Shown here in pieces: positions 55,644 through 62,606 of a stretch of DNA of 64,000 bases (the stretch's first letter is position 1; each line of letters opens with the position of its first letter). The stretch is from positions 1-64,000 of the forward strand of contig NZ_POXP01000001.1 of assembly GCF_003044935.1 (NCBI RefSeq), written 5' to 3'. A program made the translations under genes and the position numbers. Source of the stretch: Neisseria subflava (lineage in GTDB: Bacteria; Pseudomonadota; Gammaproteobacteria; Burkholderiales; Neisseriaceae). The notes under the pieces were generated by a model, which did not search any database, was not told the origin of the DNA, and worked only from the letters and a program-made list of their open reading frames with translations.

Positions 55644-56740
55644 GCTGTCTGTCCTCCGGAATGATTGTCTGATTGCTTTTTCTCGTTCAGTTCGTCCAGT
55701 GCGTCATAGCCCGGCGTTTTGCTTTGCCATATACTCGCCTTGATTCCCTGCTTAATGGCTCGCATTGCCAAGTCATAAGCGGCTCTGTAACCAACGGGGC
55801 GGGGCGTGTCGTTATCGGCAATAATCACAATCTCTTTTATACCGTTCAAAAAGTGAAAATTTGCCAAGCTGTTTGCGCTCAAGGCCGCGCATAAGCCCCA
55901 ATCGTAAGCCTTGTACAATTCACGGGCGGCAAGGGCGGTTTCTATGCCCTCTGCAATGACAAGACGGCCATTTTCAGGAATCGGGAACAGGTGGACGGCT
56001 TGCCCCGATATACTGCCTTTCTTGCGGCTTCTCATTTTCTTGGCCGGTAATGTTTCGCCTGTTACAGGGCCTTTGATTGCCAGTTTCTGGTAGCGCGGGG
56101 CGTGTAGTCCGTCCTCTCCGCATGGCTTGTCATAGCTAGGCTGTAAATAGGTTAGGTGTAAGCCTTGTAGCTCTTCGTCCATATCGCGGATAGCGCAAAC
56201 CATACAGGGGAAACTACCAAGCAACAGCGGCTTATCTTCGCCTGTTGTCCAATAGTCTTTTTCAGGTAGGAAACGGACGTTTTCGGGTAAATGCGCCATG
56301 TCCAAACCGCGTGATTTCAAATACTGGATAACAGGGGAATCGGGGCGGATAGGTTCTGTGCTTCTCCACAATGCGGCCAGTTCCTCGATTTGGTCTTTTT
56401 CGGGGCGTGGTTGCGCTTGTGGGCGTGTTGGCGGTATCGGCAAAGGGTTTGCATTGTCCATGCCTAAAATGCCTGAAACCTGCTTTAAGGCCGTCTGAAA
56501 ATCACACCCGAAAAAGTGCATTACCAAGCCGAAACCATCGCCCGCGCCGTTGTTGTAATGGCTGCAAATGAATGTGCCGTTTCCGTCCTTGTCGTCATAT
56601 CTGAAACGGTCTTTCCCTCCACACGCGGGGCAGGGCTGGTGTTTGTTTTTCAGGTATCGCGGGTCTATGCCTAATGCGGCGTGTATTTCCGGCCAGCGGT
56701 ATTGCGCGACGGCTTTAATGTCTTGGTATGTTGGTTTCAT
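55640..56740 (-). CDS. P4-type zinc-finger/TOPRIM primase
   Basis: 366 residues. A P4-type zinc ribbon has CPACGGKDRFRYDDKDGNG with Cys37, Cys40, Cys59 and His61; the TOPRIM domain begins near residue 260 with Glu264 in VIAEGIETALA and Asp309/Asp311 in IIADNDTP. It should make primers for element replication. I start at 56740: GAGGAG precedes this ATG, and its ATGA overlaps the stop of the small gene upstream. One perfect AG-DUS (56488-56499) lies within the coding sequence. Confidence 0.88.
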   Translation of the reverse strand: MKPTYQDIKAVAQYRWPEIHAALGIDPRYLKNKHQPCPACGGKDRFRYDDKDGNGTFICSHYNNGAGDGFGLVMHFFGCDFQTALKQVSGILGMDNANPLPIPPTRPQAQPRPEKDQIEELAALWRSTEPIRPDSPVIQYLKSRGLDMAHLPENVRFLPEKDYWTTGEDKPLLLGSFPCMVCAIRDMDEELQGLHLTYLQPSYDKPCGEDGLHAPRYQKLAIKGPVTGETLPAKKMRSRKKGSISGQAVHLFPIPENGRLVIAEGIETALAARELYKAYDWGLCAALSANSLANFHFLNGIKEIVIIADNDTPRPVGYRAAYDLAMRAIKQGIKASIWQSKTPGYDALDELNEKKQSDNHSGGQTA

Positions 56741-56952
56741 TGCTCTGCCTCCTCTGATACTGGTTCTAAAACAATTCCGGCGGTCGGGTCGGTTTCCCAT
56801 ATTGCGGGCGTTTCCTGCTCTAGTTGCTCCGTGTCGGCGTGGGCGGGCTGGTTACAGGCTCGGACTACCAAAGCCAAAAGCAACACCCAAAACACCAGCA
56901 AGGCGCGGTTAAGATACCGGCGGAAACGGTCGGATTTATTGGTCTGTTTCAT
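56737..56952 (-). CDS. Small membrane-anchored protein coupled to the primase
   Basis: 71 residues: basic start (MKQTNKSDRFRRYLNR), one hydrophobic helix (ALLVFWVLLLALVVRAC), then an acidic tail rich in Glu and Pro. It may be anchored, or exported as a lipoprotein-like peptide. AAAGGAT precedes the ATG, and its TGA overlaps the primase ATG, so the two are co-translated. Unknown function. Confidence 0.65.
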   Translation of the reverse strand: MKQTNKSDRFRRYLNRALLVFWVLLLALVVRACNQPAHADTEQLEQETPAIWETDPTAGIVLEPVSEEAEQ

Positions 56953-57042
56953 GGTTTTATCCTTTGCTCTGCCTCCAGTGTTTCAAAACATGAATCTAAT
57001 AAAATCAATTAGTTATGAAAACACTAGGGCGAAGTTTGCCCT

Positions 57043-57054
57043 ATGCCGTCTGAA
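57043..57054 (+). repeat. AT-DUS inside the element
   Basis: ATGCCGTCTGAA, the pathogen dialect, in the gap between small element genes. Confidence 0.85.
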
Positions 57055-57137
57055 ATAGGCGGCATAAAGGCGGGTAAATTTCAGGGAATAGGTGGGCTTA
57101 ACCGGCGTGGGTTACGCTGTAAACAGCCCATTCTTTC

Positions 57138-57149
57138 AGGTCGTCTGAA
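57138..57149 (+). repeat. mucDUS-type variant inside the element
   Basis: AGGTCGTCTGAA, the variant reported for N. mucosa, 84 bases after an AT-DUS. Confidence 0.75.
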
Positions 57150-57152
57150 TCG

Positions 57153-57479
57153 TCAGGGCGCGGGATGGGGTCGGTTTTGAATATATCCCTCAAGCTCGGA
57201 TGACAAATCGAAAGATTCCAAGTTTTCCGCATGGGGGACTAGGGTTTGAATGACTGTGGCAAGGCGTGCCGTGCTTCTGATCGCACTTATGGGGGCGTTG
57301 TGGACGGGATGGGCGGCCATGTTGTCGCAAATGGTGTCGATGATTGCGCCCGTATTGGCGATAAATTCGCCGCCGTAATACAGCGCGTCCATGATGCGGT
57401 TTGCCAGCTCTAAAGGGATGGTTACCGTTTGGGATTGATTTTGAATGGTTTGGATTTGGGTAGAAGTGCAAGATTGCAT
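57153..57479 (-). CDS. Element-encoded small protein, unknown
   Basis: 108 residues, no signal and no membrane helix. A Gln/Thr-rich start is followed by a helical middle (TIPLELANRIMDALYYGGEFIANTG). AGGAG sits eight bases before the ATG, so it is probably translated. I do not recognise the family. It lies between alpA and the primase operon, where satellites often carry small regulators. Confidence 0.6.
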   Translation of the reverse strand: MQSCTSTQIQTIQNQSQTVTIPLELANRIMDALYYGGEFIANTGAIIDTICDNMAAHPVHNAPISAIRSTARLATVIQTLVPHAENLESFDLSSELEGYIQNRPHPAP

Positions 57480-57553
57480 TTGAAATGCTCCTAGTTAAAT
57501 TGAGATTTGAGAAATGCCCGAAATAAGGGGGCGGTGCTCTCTCCTGTAACTAG

Positions 57554-57790
57554 TCAGGCGTGGACGTTGCCGTTACCACACACCGCCATAAACTTTGATA
57601 TGCCGTCCAAAGCCTGTAAATAGGCTTCAAACGCCATAAGAGAAAATGGCGATAAAAAATCAGCGCTACCCTGCTGATTTTGTCTAAAGGGATAGATTCC
57701 CGTTGATTCTTCGCGCGCGCGCGTATTGTTCAGAAAACTCCTACTCTTCGCGTTTGGCGGCCAGTTTGTTGAGATACTCTTCAATCTCAC
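57554..57790 (-). CDS. Possible small satellite ORF (overlaps alpA end)
   Basis: A frame from GTG at 57790, starting inside alpA, of 78 residues. Its second half has NTRAREESTGIYPF and ends KFMAVCGNGNVHA. Small ORFs with an NTRAR-like motif encoded by a CG run are a recurring sight in satellites, which is the main reason to list it. No good ribosome site seen; true start uncertain. Confidence 0.3.
   Translation of the reverse strand: MRLKSISTNWPPNAKSRSFLNNTRAREESTGIYPFRQNQQGSADFLSPFSLMAFEAYLQALDGISKFMAVCGNGNVHA
57712..57728. repeat. (CG)6-TATTG repeat, right copy
   Basis: Same 17-mer as 53094-53110; here it encodes the TRAR part of the small frame on the minus strand. Confidence 0.8.
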
Positions 57791-57947
57791 TGGAAAGCCA
57801 GCCGGTAATATTGTCTGAAAGTTTGATAGGCTTAGGAAAATCAGGGCGGTGATGGCGGCTCTTAGGGTTTACCCAATTCCAAACAGTCGCTCGTGAAACG
57901 CCCATAACGCGGGCGGTATCGTTTACTCGTAATACAGTGTTATTCAT
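57741..57947 (-). CDS. alpA: AlpA-family transcriptional regulator
   Basis: 68 residues, one helix-turn-helix of the AlpA/excisionase class: LRVNDTARVMGVSRATVWNWV, then FPKPIKLSDNITGWLSSEIEEYL. In P4-like elements and PICIs AlpA activates the integrase/excision genes and helps decide excision. It is separated from the upstream gene by a hairpin and two palindromes that may be its operators. AGAAAGGC precedes the ATG. Confidence 0.88.
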   Translation of the reverse strand: MNNTVLRVNDTARVMGVSRATVWNWVNPKSRHHRPDFPKPIKLSDNITGWLSSEIEEYLNKLAAKREE

Positions 57948-57989
57948 TGGTTGCCTTTCTTATAACGGGTTAGATGACAAGCAAAAGAA

Positions 57990-58010
57990 TAGCCGCCTCT
58001 GTGGGCGGCT
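57990..58010 (-). terminator. Hairpin between the 312-residue gene and alpA
   Basis: AGCCGCC pairs with GGCGGCT, followed on the minus strand by ATTCTTTT. Confidence 0.7.
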
Positions 58011-58012
58011 TG

Positions 58013-58046
58013 TCCTATATAGGATTGCATAAAACCTAATTAGGTT
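58013..58046. promoter_or_regulatory. Two perfect palindromes upstream of alpA
   Basis: TCCTATATAGGA (58013-58024) and AACCTAATTAGGTT (58033-58046) are exact palindromes within 34 bases, sitting where the alpA promoter should be. Candidate operators. Confidence 0.45.
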
Positions 58047-58983
58047 ATTGTGAAAGACGGTCGATACCTTGCTTAATATATTTTGCTAATGTGTCTCCAG
58101 TGGGGGGCTTGCCTAGTTTATCGGCTTGTCTTTCCCACTCTTGGATAATAGTTTCTGCTGCCTCGTATGGTTTACTGCAATCGGTTTTTGTATAGATAGC
58201 GGAAAGTGCCACAATAATTTCAGCTTGTTTATTTTCAGTGCGTTTGCTGATAGATTTTTGTATCTTCATTTTTTCGCTCAATACTTCTTTTAGCTCATTA
58301 AAACTCTTACTTGTAAGGCGTAAGGTATCAGTAGTAACCGTTATACTCCATTTATTACTCTCTAAAAAATCTCTATCTGGGTATCTAGGTCGAAACCGAT
58401 AGTCTTCTACTCTAGTAAAATCGGCTAATGCCTCATTTGGAATGTATTGAAAAAACCAGCCCTCAGTTTTCAAGTCTGTAATGTATGGTAACCCTGCTAT
58501 TTGTCCGTAATTTTCATTTTCTACATCAATTACTTCCTGTGGTGTTTTACATTCTATCAGTTTTGTTCCAGAAGCTAGTTTGGGGATTCTTACAGTATAG
58601 TTTTCAAAAGCCGGATTAATGCCAAGATGCTGTAAACCCTCTGGGGCTGCCTCAATATGCTCCCCATTAATGTCTAATAGATATGGGCATACGCTAACTT
58701 TAGCTGATTTTTTAATTTCAATTTCTTGCATTGTGGTGCTGTGAATTGGTGCGAAATAACCTTTAAATAAATAACATTCAATAATTAAGGGATTATCAAT
58801 ATTTGGGAAATAACGTTCTGCCAAGCTCCTTTTAAAAAATCTCATTGTAGATGCTTGTATGCAAAATTCAGTTAATCCGATAGCCCCATAATGGATAATA
58901 TCATTAACTTCAAAGCTATCATTAAGCTGTTTACTTAATTCATTAGCTGCATCTTTTAAGGTGTAATATGCTCGCCATGCCAT
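58045..58983 (-). CDS. Accessory-element protein, unknown function
   Basis: 312 residues, A/T-rich codons unlike the core. I start at 58983 because GGAGA is eight bases upstream. The N-terminus (YYTLKDAANELSKQLNDSF, then VNDIIHYGAIG) reads like the MerR-like winged helix found at the start of many integrase-adjacent proteins. The C-terminus (IIVALSAIYT, KPYEAAETIIQEWE, DTLAKYIKQGIDRL) matches the recurring tail of that group. It may be a DNA-binding regulator of the element. Confidence 0.5.
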   Translation of the reverse strand: MAWRAYYTLKDAANELSKQLNDSFEVNDIIHYGAIGLTEFCIQASTMRFFKRSLAERYFPNIDNPLIIECYLFKGYFAPIHSTTMQEIEIKKSAKVSVCPYLLDINGEHIEAAPEGLQHLGINPAFENYTVRIPKLASGTKLIECKTPQEVIDVENENYGQIAGLPYITDLKTEGWFFQYIPNEALADFTRVEDYRFRPRYPDRDFLESNKWSITVTTDTLRLTSKSFNELKEVLSEKMKIQKSISKRTENKQAEIIVALSAIYTKTDCSKPYEAAETIIQEWERQADKLGKPPTGDTLAKYIKQGIDRLSQ

Positions 58984-59014
58984 TTTTACGGTCTCCTGCA
59001 TAAATACAAATATT

Positions 59015-59140
59015 GGTAACCAGTGGTAACCAGTTGGTAACCAGTAAATTTACGTTAACTGGTTACCGCTTTTTCTTTGTATTTATATTTATATTCATAT
59101 AGTTATATTTGTAAAGTTTTGTGGTAACCAGAGTAACCAG
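59015..59140. repeat. Right iteron cluster (GGTAACCAG) with AT-rich core
   Basis: Copies at 59015, 59025, 59036, 59059 (inverted), 59123 and 59132 (AGTAACCAG). The first three are direct and 10-11 bases apart, i.e. one helical turn. Between 59068 and 59120 the DNA is almost pure A/T, like an unwinding element. This is the best candidate for the element's replication origin. Confidence 0.8.
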
Positions 59141-59168
59141 TATATTTACTCACGCGCATAGGGAATTT

Positions 59169-60410
59169 TTAACCCGTCTTGTCTTTTTGAATCATCTGTA
59201 ATGCCTGGTTGTATCGCTCCCGTAAATAGTCGCTATACCATTGCATAAACTCGATACGCTGGGGCATATAATCGGCTTGGTAGGCGTATGAATCCTTTAT
59301 CTTGTTTTCTTCAACGTGGGCAAGCTGTGTTTCAATCGCGCCGCCGTTGAAGTTGTTTTCATAAAGCAAACTACTTGCTACTGCTCTGAAGCCGTGTGGC
59401 GTGGCCTTGCCTTTATAGCCTAGTTTCTCGTTAATGATTTTTCCTAGTGTGTTCTCACTGATATGGCGGTTTACGTTGGTTCTACTTGGAAACATAAACC
59501 GGCTATGCCCTGTCAGCGTGTGTAACTCTTGAAGTAGCTCTATTGCCCAATCAGAAAGAGGCACACATAAAGCGGGCTTTGGCTTCATCTTTTCGTGCTT
59601 CATTCTTTCGGCGGGAATAATCCAACGCTTGTTTTTAAAGTCCACTTCTTCCCACTGGCCGCCGCGTAATTCGTTATTTCTCACAAACACCAGCATGATC
59701 AGCATGATGGCAATTTTGTTTTGCCGCTCTATATTGTTTGCCAGTATCAGGCGGCGGTAAAACTCCGGCAATTCTTCACGGGGCAGGGCGGGTTTGTGTT
59801 TGGTGGGTAAGTTGGGAATGTGATTTTTCAACAGGCGGGCGGGGTTGTTTTCTGATATTTCCAGCATGGCGGAATAGTCAAAAACTGCTCCTATCCAGCC
59901 CCTGATTTTGTCGGCGGTATCAGTAACGCCCCTTGCCATAATGTCATCAAGCAAGTTTTTGATATGGGTTACCTTGATTTCATTAACGGGGATTTCTCCA
60001 ATGACTGGGAAAACGTCATTTTTCAAATAACGCATGATCCGCTCGGCGTGATGTTCTTTCCAGCGGGGCAAATTGTCCTCGTACCATTGCTTGGCTAAAT
60101 GCTCAAAAGTATTTAGCAAGGCGGCTTGTCGGGCTGCTTTGGCTTCTTGCTTGGCTTTGTTGGGGTCTTGCCCTTGTGCAATCATGCGGCGGGCGTTTTC
60201 GGCGGCTTGGCGGGCTTCTACCAGTGAAACGGTAGGATATTTCCCGATAGTTAAATCTTTCTCTTTGCCATCTATACGGTATCTCATGCGGAATATTTTT
60301 CCGCCCGCTGGTGTAACTTCAAGATACAGGCTATTTCCGTCAAATAACTTGATTTTCTTTCCAGTGTCAGCCGGTTTGGCGGCTTTGATTTGGCGGTCGT
60401 TTAGTGGCAT
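59169..60410 (-). CDS. int: P4-type tyrosine integrase
   Basis: 413 residues. N-terminal DUF4102 arm-binding domain (LNDRQIKAAKPADTGKKIKLFDG), SAM-like core-binding domain (about 100-185), catalytic domain with Arg249 (ELRGGQWEEVD), His339-x-x-Arg342 (HGFR), His365 (QLAHVEENK) and the nucleophile Tyr near 375-377. It inserts and excises the element, most likely at the 3' end of tRNA-Leu, 198 bases away. The start ATG has no clear ribosome site. Confidence 0.93.
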   Translation of the reverse strand: MPLNDRQIKAAKPADTGKKIKLFDGNSLYLEVTPAGGKIFRMRYRIDGKEKDLTIGKYPTVSLVEARQAAENARRMIAQGQDPNKAKQEAKAARQAALLNTFEHLAKQWYEDNLPRWKEHHAERIMRYLKNDVFPVIGEIPVNEIKVTHIKNLLDDIMARGVTDTADKIRGWIGAVFDYSAMLEISENNPARLLKNHIPNLPTKHKPALPREELPEFYRRLILANNIERQNKIAIMLIMLVFVRNNELRGGQWEEVDFKNKRWIIPAERMKHEKMKPKPALCVPLSDWAIELLQELHTLTGHSRFMFPSRTNVNRHISENTLGKIINEKLGYKGKATPHGFRAVASSLLYENNFNGGAIETQLAHVEENKIKDSYAYQADYMPQRIEFMQWYSDYLRERYNQALQMIQKDKTG

Positions 60411-60528
60411 TTGTGGGTATGCTTTACAGTGGTTTTGGCTGTCCCCTGAATCATACCCACATTTTGTGCTTTACTCAATTAAATGGTATTGGGGGTATTT
60501 AGACACTTGGCAAGGGGTATATTGGCCT
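60409..60528. repeat. ATACCC-type motif cluster at the right element end
   Basis: ATACCCACAAAT (minus, 60409-60420), ATACCCACATTTTG (plus, 60453-60466), AATACCCCCAA (minus, about 60489-60500) and CCAATATACCCC (minus, about 60516-60527). Related copies lie at 52581, 52641 and 52768. Candidate integrase arm sites. Confidence 0.5.
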
Positions 60529-60580
60529 GAAAGCCTTGCCAGTATTGAATCTTGATTACTATGTTAGATTTGATTAGACG

Positions 60581-60602
60581 AAAAAAAAGCCCCTAAAAGG
60601 GG
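60581..60602 (-). terminator. Terminator after tRNA-Leu
   Basis: CCCC-taaaa-GGGG with eight As to the left, a U run on the minus strand. Confidence 0.8.
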
Positions 60603-60607
60603 TTGGG

Positions 60608-60692
60608 TGGTGCGGACGGAGAGACTCGAACTCTCACACCTCGCGGCGCCAGAACCTAAATCTGGTGCGTCTACCAATTTCGCCACGTCCGC
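60608..60692 (-). tRNA. tRNA-Leu (anticodon UAG), element attachment target
   Basis: Minus strand, 85 bases with encoded CCA. Acceptor GCGGACG pairs with CGTCCGC, the anticodon stem is CCAGA/TCTGG with loop TTTAGGT, a long variable arm is present, and the T loop is TTCGAGT. Reads CUA and other CUN codons. The integrase lies beyond its 3' end. Confidence 0.95.
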
Positions 60693-60789
60693 ACTAATTT
60701 GAACCGTGGATTATACACAAGATTAATGGGGGCGCAAAGTCTTGTTTGCTTGAATTTTTCGGTTTATCCCTTATATAATGATTTATTCC

Positions 60790-60825
60790 GGCCGTCTGAA
60801 AGCAGGGTTTGTTTTCAGACGGCCT
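60790..60825. terminator. Inverted DUS pair
   Basis: GGCCGTCTGAAA pairs with TTTCAGACGGCC; it sits in the leader of the next gene. Confidence 0.7.
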
Positions 60826-60853
60826 CAACTTTACTATTGGTGAGGAAGGGCAG

Positions 60854-61519
60854 ATGCCTGCTTTATTGATTAAAGATTTTTTGCAGACGCAAGGTTTGAA
60901 GTTGCCTGCGGATGAGATACATGTTGCTTATTTGACTGCCCAGGCTGTGATTAAAATGGGCAATGCTTCTGTTGAGCGTTCGATTTTGTGGCCGTCTGAA
61001 GACGGTTGGCAGTTGGCAGATTATGTTGATGCCGAACATGAATTGTTGCTGAAACAGATTTTTATGGCTTTGGATTCGGTTGCCGAGCGCACCGAGCATT
61101 TGAAAAGTGCAGCGGTTTATACAGCGTTTCCGAAAGATGGCGCGTTGTCGCTGGTTCGACTGAGCCGTTGGGGCGTACCGTTGGAAAATGTGATTCCAAT
61201 CGACGAGCAGGCCGGACAGGCTTTTTTGGCTGTGCGTACGGCGCAAAGCGGTTGGATGAATGTTTGTCAGAATGTGGAGTATTGGCAGGAAATTGGTGAA
61301 TTGTCGGCCGAACGCAATCATCCCGGCTTGAGCCAGATTTCAGTTCCTGTCTGTATGCCCAGCGGTGCGGTTTTGGGTGTAGTGCATGCCGAGTTTGATG
61401 TCAAAGACGGTGCGCCTGATGAAGTATTGGTGTCTTGGATTGCCCTTGCATTAGCCTTGGCGGAACCTTTGAAAAACCTCTTGGGCGTGGCTGAAAACGA
61501 GGAAGCGGAAAATGAGTAA
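60854..61519 (+). CDS. GAF-domain-like protein upstream of ribA
   Basis: 221 residues, soluble. I start at 60854 (MPALLIKDF), after GAGGAAGGG. The second half ([16 protein letters not shown], then [21 protein letters not shown]) has the strand pattern of a GAF small-molecule sensor domain. No output domain is visible. It overlaps ribA by eight bases, so it may relate to riboflavin supply, but the function is unknown. Confidence 0.6.
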   Translation: MPALLIKDFLQTQGLKLPADEIHVAYLTAQAVIKMGNASVERSILWPSEDGWQLADYVDAEHELLLKQIFMALDSVAERTEHLKSAAVYTAFPKDGALSLVRLSRWGVPLENVIPIDEQAGQAFLAVRTAQSGWMNVCQNVEYWQEIGELSAERNHPGLSQISVPVCMPSGAVLGVVHAEFDVKDGAPDEVLVSWIALALALAEPLKNLLGVAENEEAENE

Positions 61520-62105
61520 CGCGTTGAAGTTTGTCGCGTCATGCCGTTTGCCTACGGAATGGGGCGAATTTACCATGCACGGTTTTGAAGAAGAGAGTGG
61601 TCAGGAGCATGTCGCATTGACGATGGGCAATGTTTCAGACGGCCTGCCTGTGTTGTCGCGTATTCATTCCGAGTGCTTAACCGGCGATGCTTTATTTTCG
61701 GTAAAATGTGATTGCGGTCCTCAGCTTCAAGCAGCGATGCAAGCCATTCAGAAAGAAGGGCGTGGCGTTATCGTATATTTGCGCCAAGAAGGCAGGGGCA
61801 TTGGTTTGATAAACAAAATCCGTGCTTATCGTCTGCAAGATCAGGGCTTGGATACGGTTGAAGCCAATGTAGCGCTCGGCCTTCCTGTTGATGCGCGCGA
61901 CTTCACTTTAGCCAAGCAGATTTATGATTATCTGCATATTCGTGAGGTCAGATTGTTGACCAATAATCCTGAAAAAATCCAAACGTTGAAAGATTCCGGT
62001 ATTAATGTGGTCGAACGGATTGCATTGCATGTCGGCGAAAATGTGGAAAATGAGCGTTATCTGCATACTAAAGCGGATAAATTGGGACATTTGATTTTCG
62101 ATTGA
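61512..62105 (+). CDS. ribA: GTP cyclohydrolase II
   Basis: 197 residues, first committed step of riboflavin synthesis. Zinc ligands are in [19 protein letters not shown] (Cys-x10-Cys-x-Cys), followed by [11 protein letters not shown] and the GTP site through RLLTNNPEK. It is the stand-alone enzyme, not fused to RibB. Translation is coupled to the upstream GAF-like gene by overlap. Confidence 0.95.
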   Translation: MSNALKFVASCRLPTEWGEFTMHGFEEESGQEHVALTMGNVSDGLPVLSRIHSECLTGDALFSVKCDCGPQLQAAMQAIQKEGRGVIVYLRQEGRGIGLINKIRAYRLQDQGLDTVEANVALGLPVDARDFTLAKQIYDYLHIREVRLLTNNPEKIQTLKDSGINVVERIALHVGENVENERYLHTKADKLGHLIFD

Positions 62106-62230
62106 TGGATAGGCATAACGGTAATTTTTGCGGTTAAATAAAATATTCTATATTCTTTCAATGGGATATATTTTTATTTAAATAAAAACCTTGCGCATGG
62201 CCTAATTTTTTGATTTAATGACGGCTTATC

Positions 62231-62306
62231 GGGTGATTAGCTCAGTTGGTAGAGCGTCTGCCTTACAAGCAGAATGTCGGCGGTTCGACTCCGTCATCAC
62301 CCACCA
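62231..62306 (+). tRNA. tRNA-Val (anticodon UAC)
   Basis: GGGTGAT pairs with ATCACCC, anticodon loop CTTACAA, T loop TTCGACT, encoded ACCA. 76 bases. Confidence 0.96.
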
Positions 62307-62339
62307 AGTTTCTTTTTCATTGTCTTTGACAGTGGATGC

Positions 62340-62416
62340 GCGGTGGTAGCTCAGTTGGTTAGAGTACCGGCCTGTCACGCCGGGGGTCGCGGGTTCGAGC
62401 CCCGTCCGCCGCGCCA
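62340..62416 (+). tRNA. tRNA-Asp (anticodon GUC)
   Basis: GCGGTGG pairs with CCGCCGC, anticodon loop CTGTCAC, T loop TTCGAGC, discriminator G and encoded CCA. 77 bases; 33 bases after tRNA-Val, so probably one transcript. Confidence 0.96.
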
Positions 62417-62549
62417 TTATTTAAAAAGCGCTGATTATATCAGTGCTTTTTTATTTGTCTTAAAGACACAATTAAGTTGTGAAAATAGAAACAGGTAAGT
62501 AACAGGATATTGAAATACTGTTTAATCTTAATTTCTGATGATTTTAAAA

Positions 62550-62588
62550 AAGGCCGTTTGAAATTTTTAAAGTTTCAGACGGCCTTTA
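62550..62588. terminator. DUS pair after parE, one arm mutated
   Basis: AAGGCCGTTTGAAA (one change) pairs with TTTCAGACGGCCTT. Terminator of parE on the minus strand. Confidence 0.75.
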
Positions 62589-62606
62589 GTCTATTGAAAC
62601 AATAGA

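Larger units (their letters stand above)
52580..60607. mobile_element. P4-like satellite / phage-inducible-island-type element at tRNA-Leu
   Basis: About 8 kb next to the 3' end of tRNA-Leu(UAG). The minus strand carries int, an accessory-element gene, alpA, two to three small genes, a P4-type primase and a DUF927 helicase, then a cargo gene. No structural phage, portal, terminase or conjugation gene is present. Iteron clusters flank the replication genes (52924-53037, 59015-59140). The content (int, alpA, primase, helicase, ori) is that of P4-type satellites and Gram-negative PICIs. Ends are approximate; motif pairs shared by both ends are listed separately. Confidence 0.8.

Noticed and set aside
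52540-60607. Complete prophage
   Set aside because: No terminase, portal, capsid, tail, holin or lysin gene in the 8 kb; only integration, control and replication genes.
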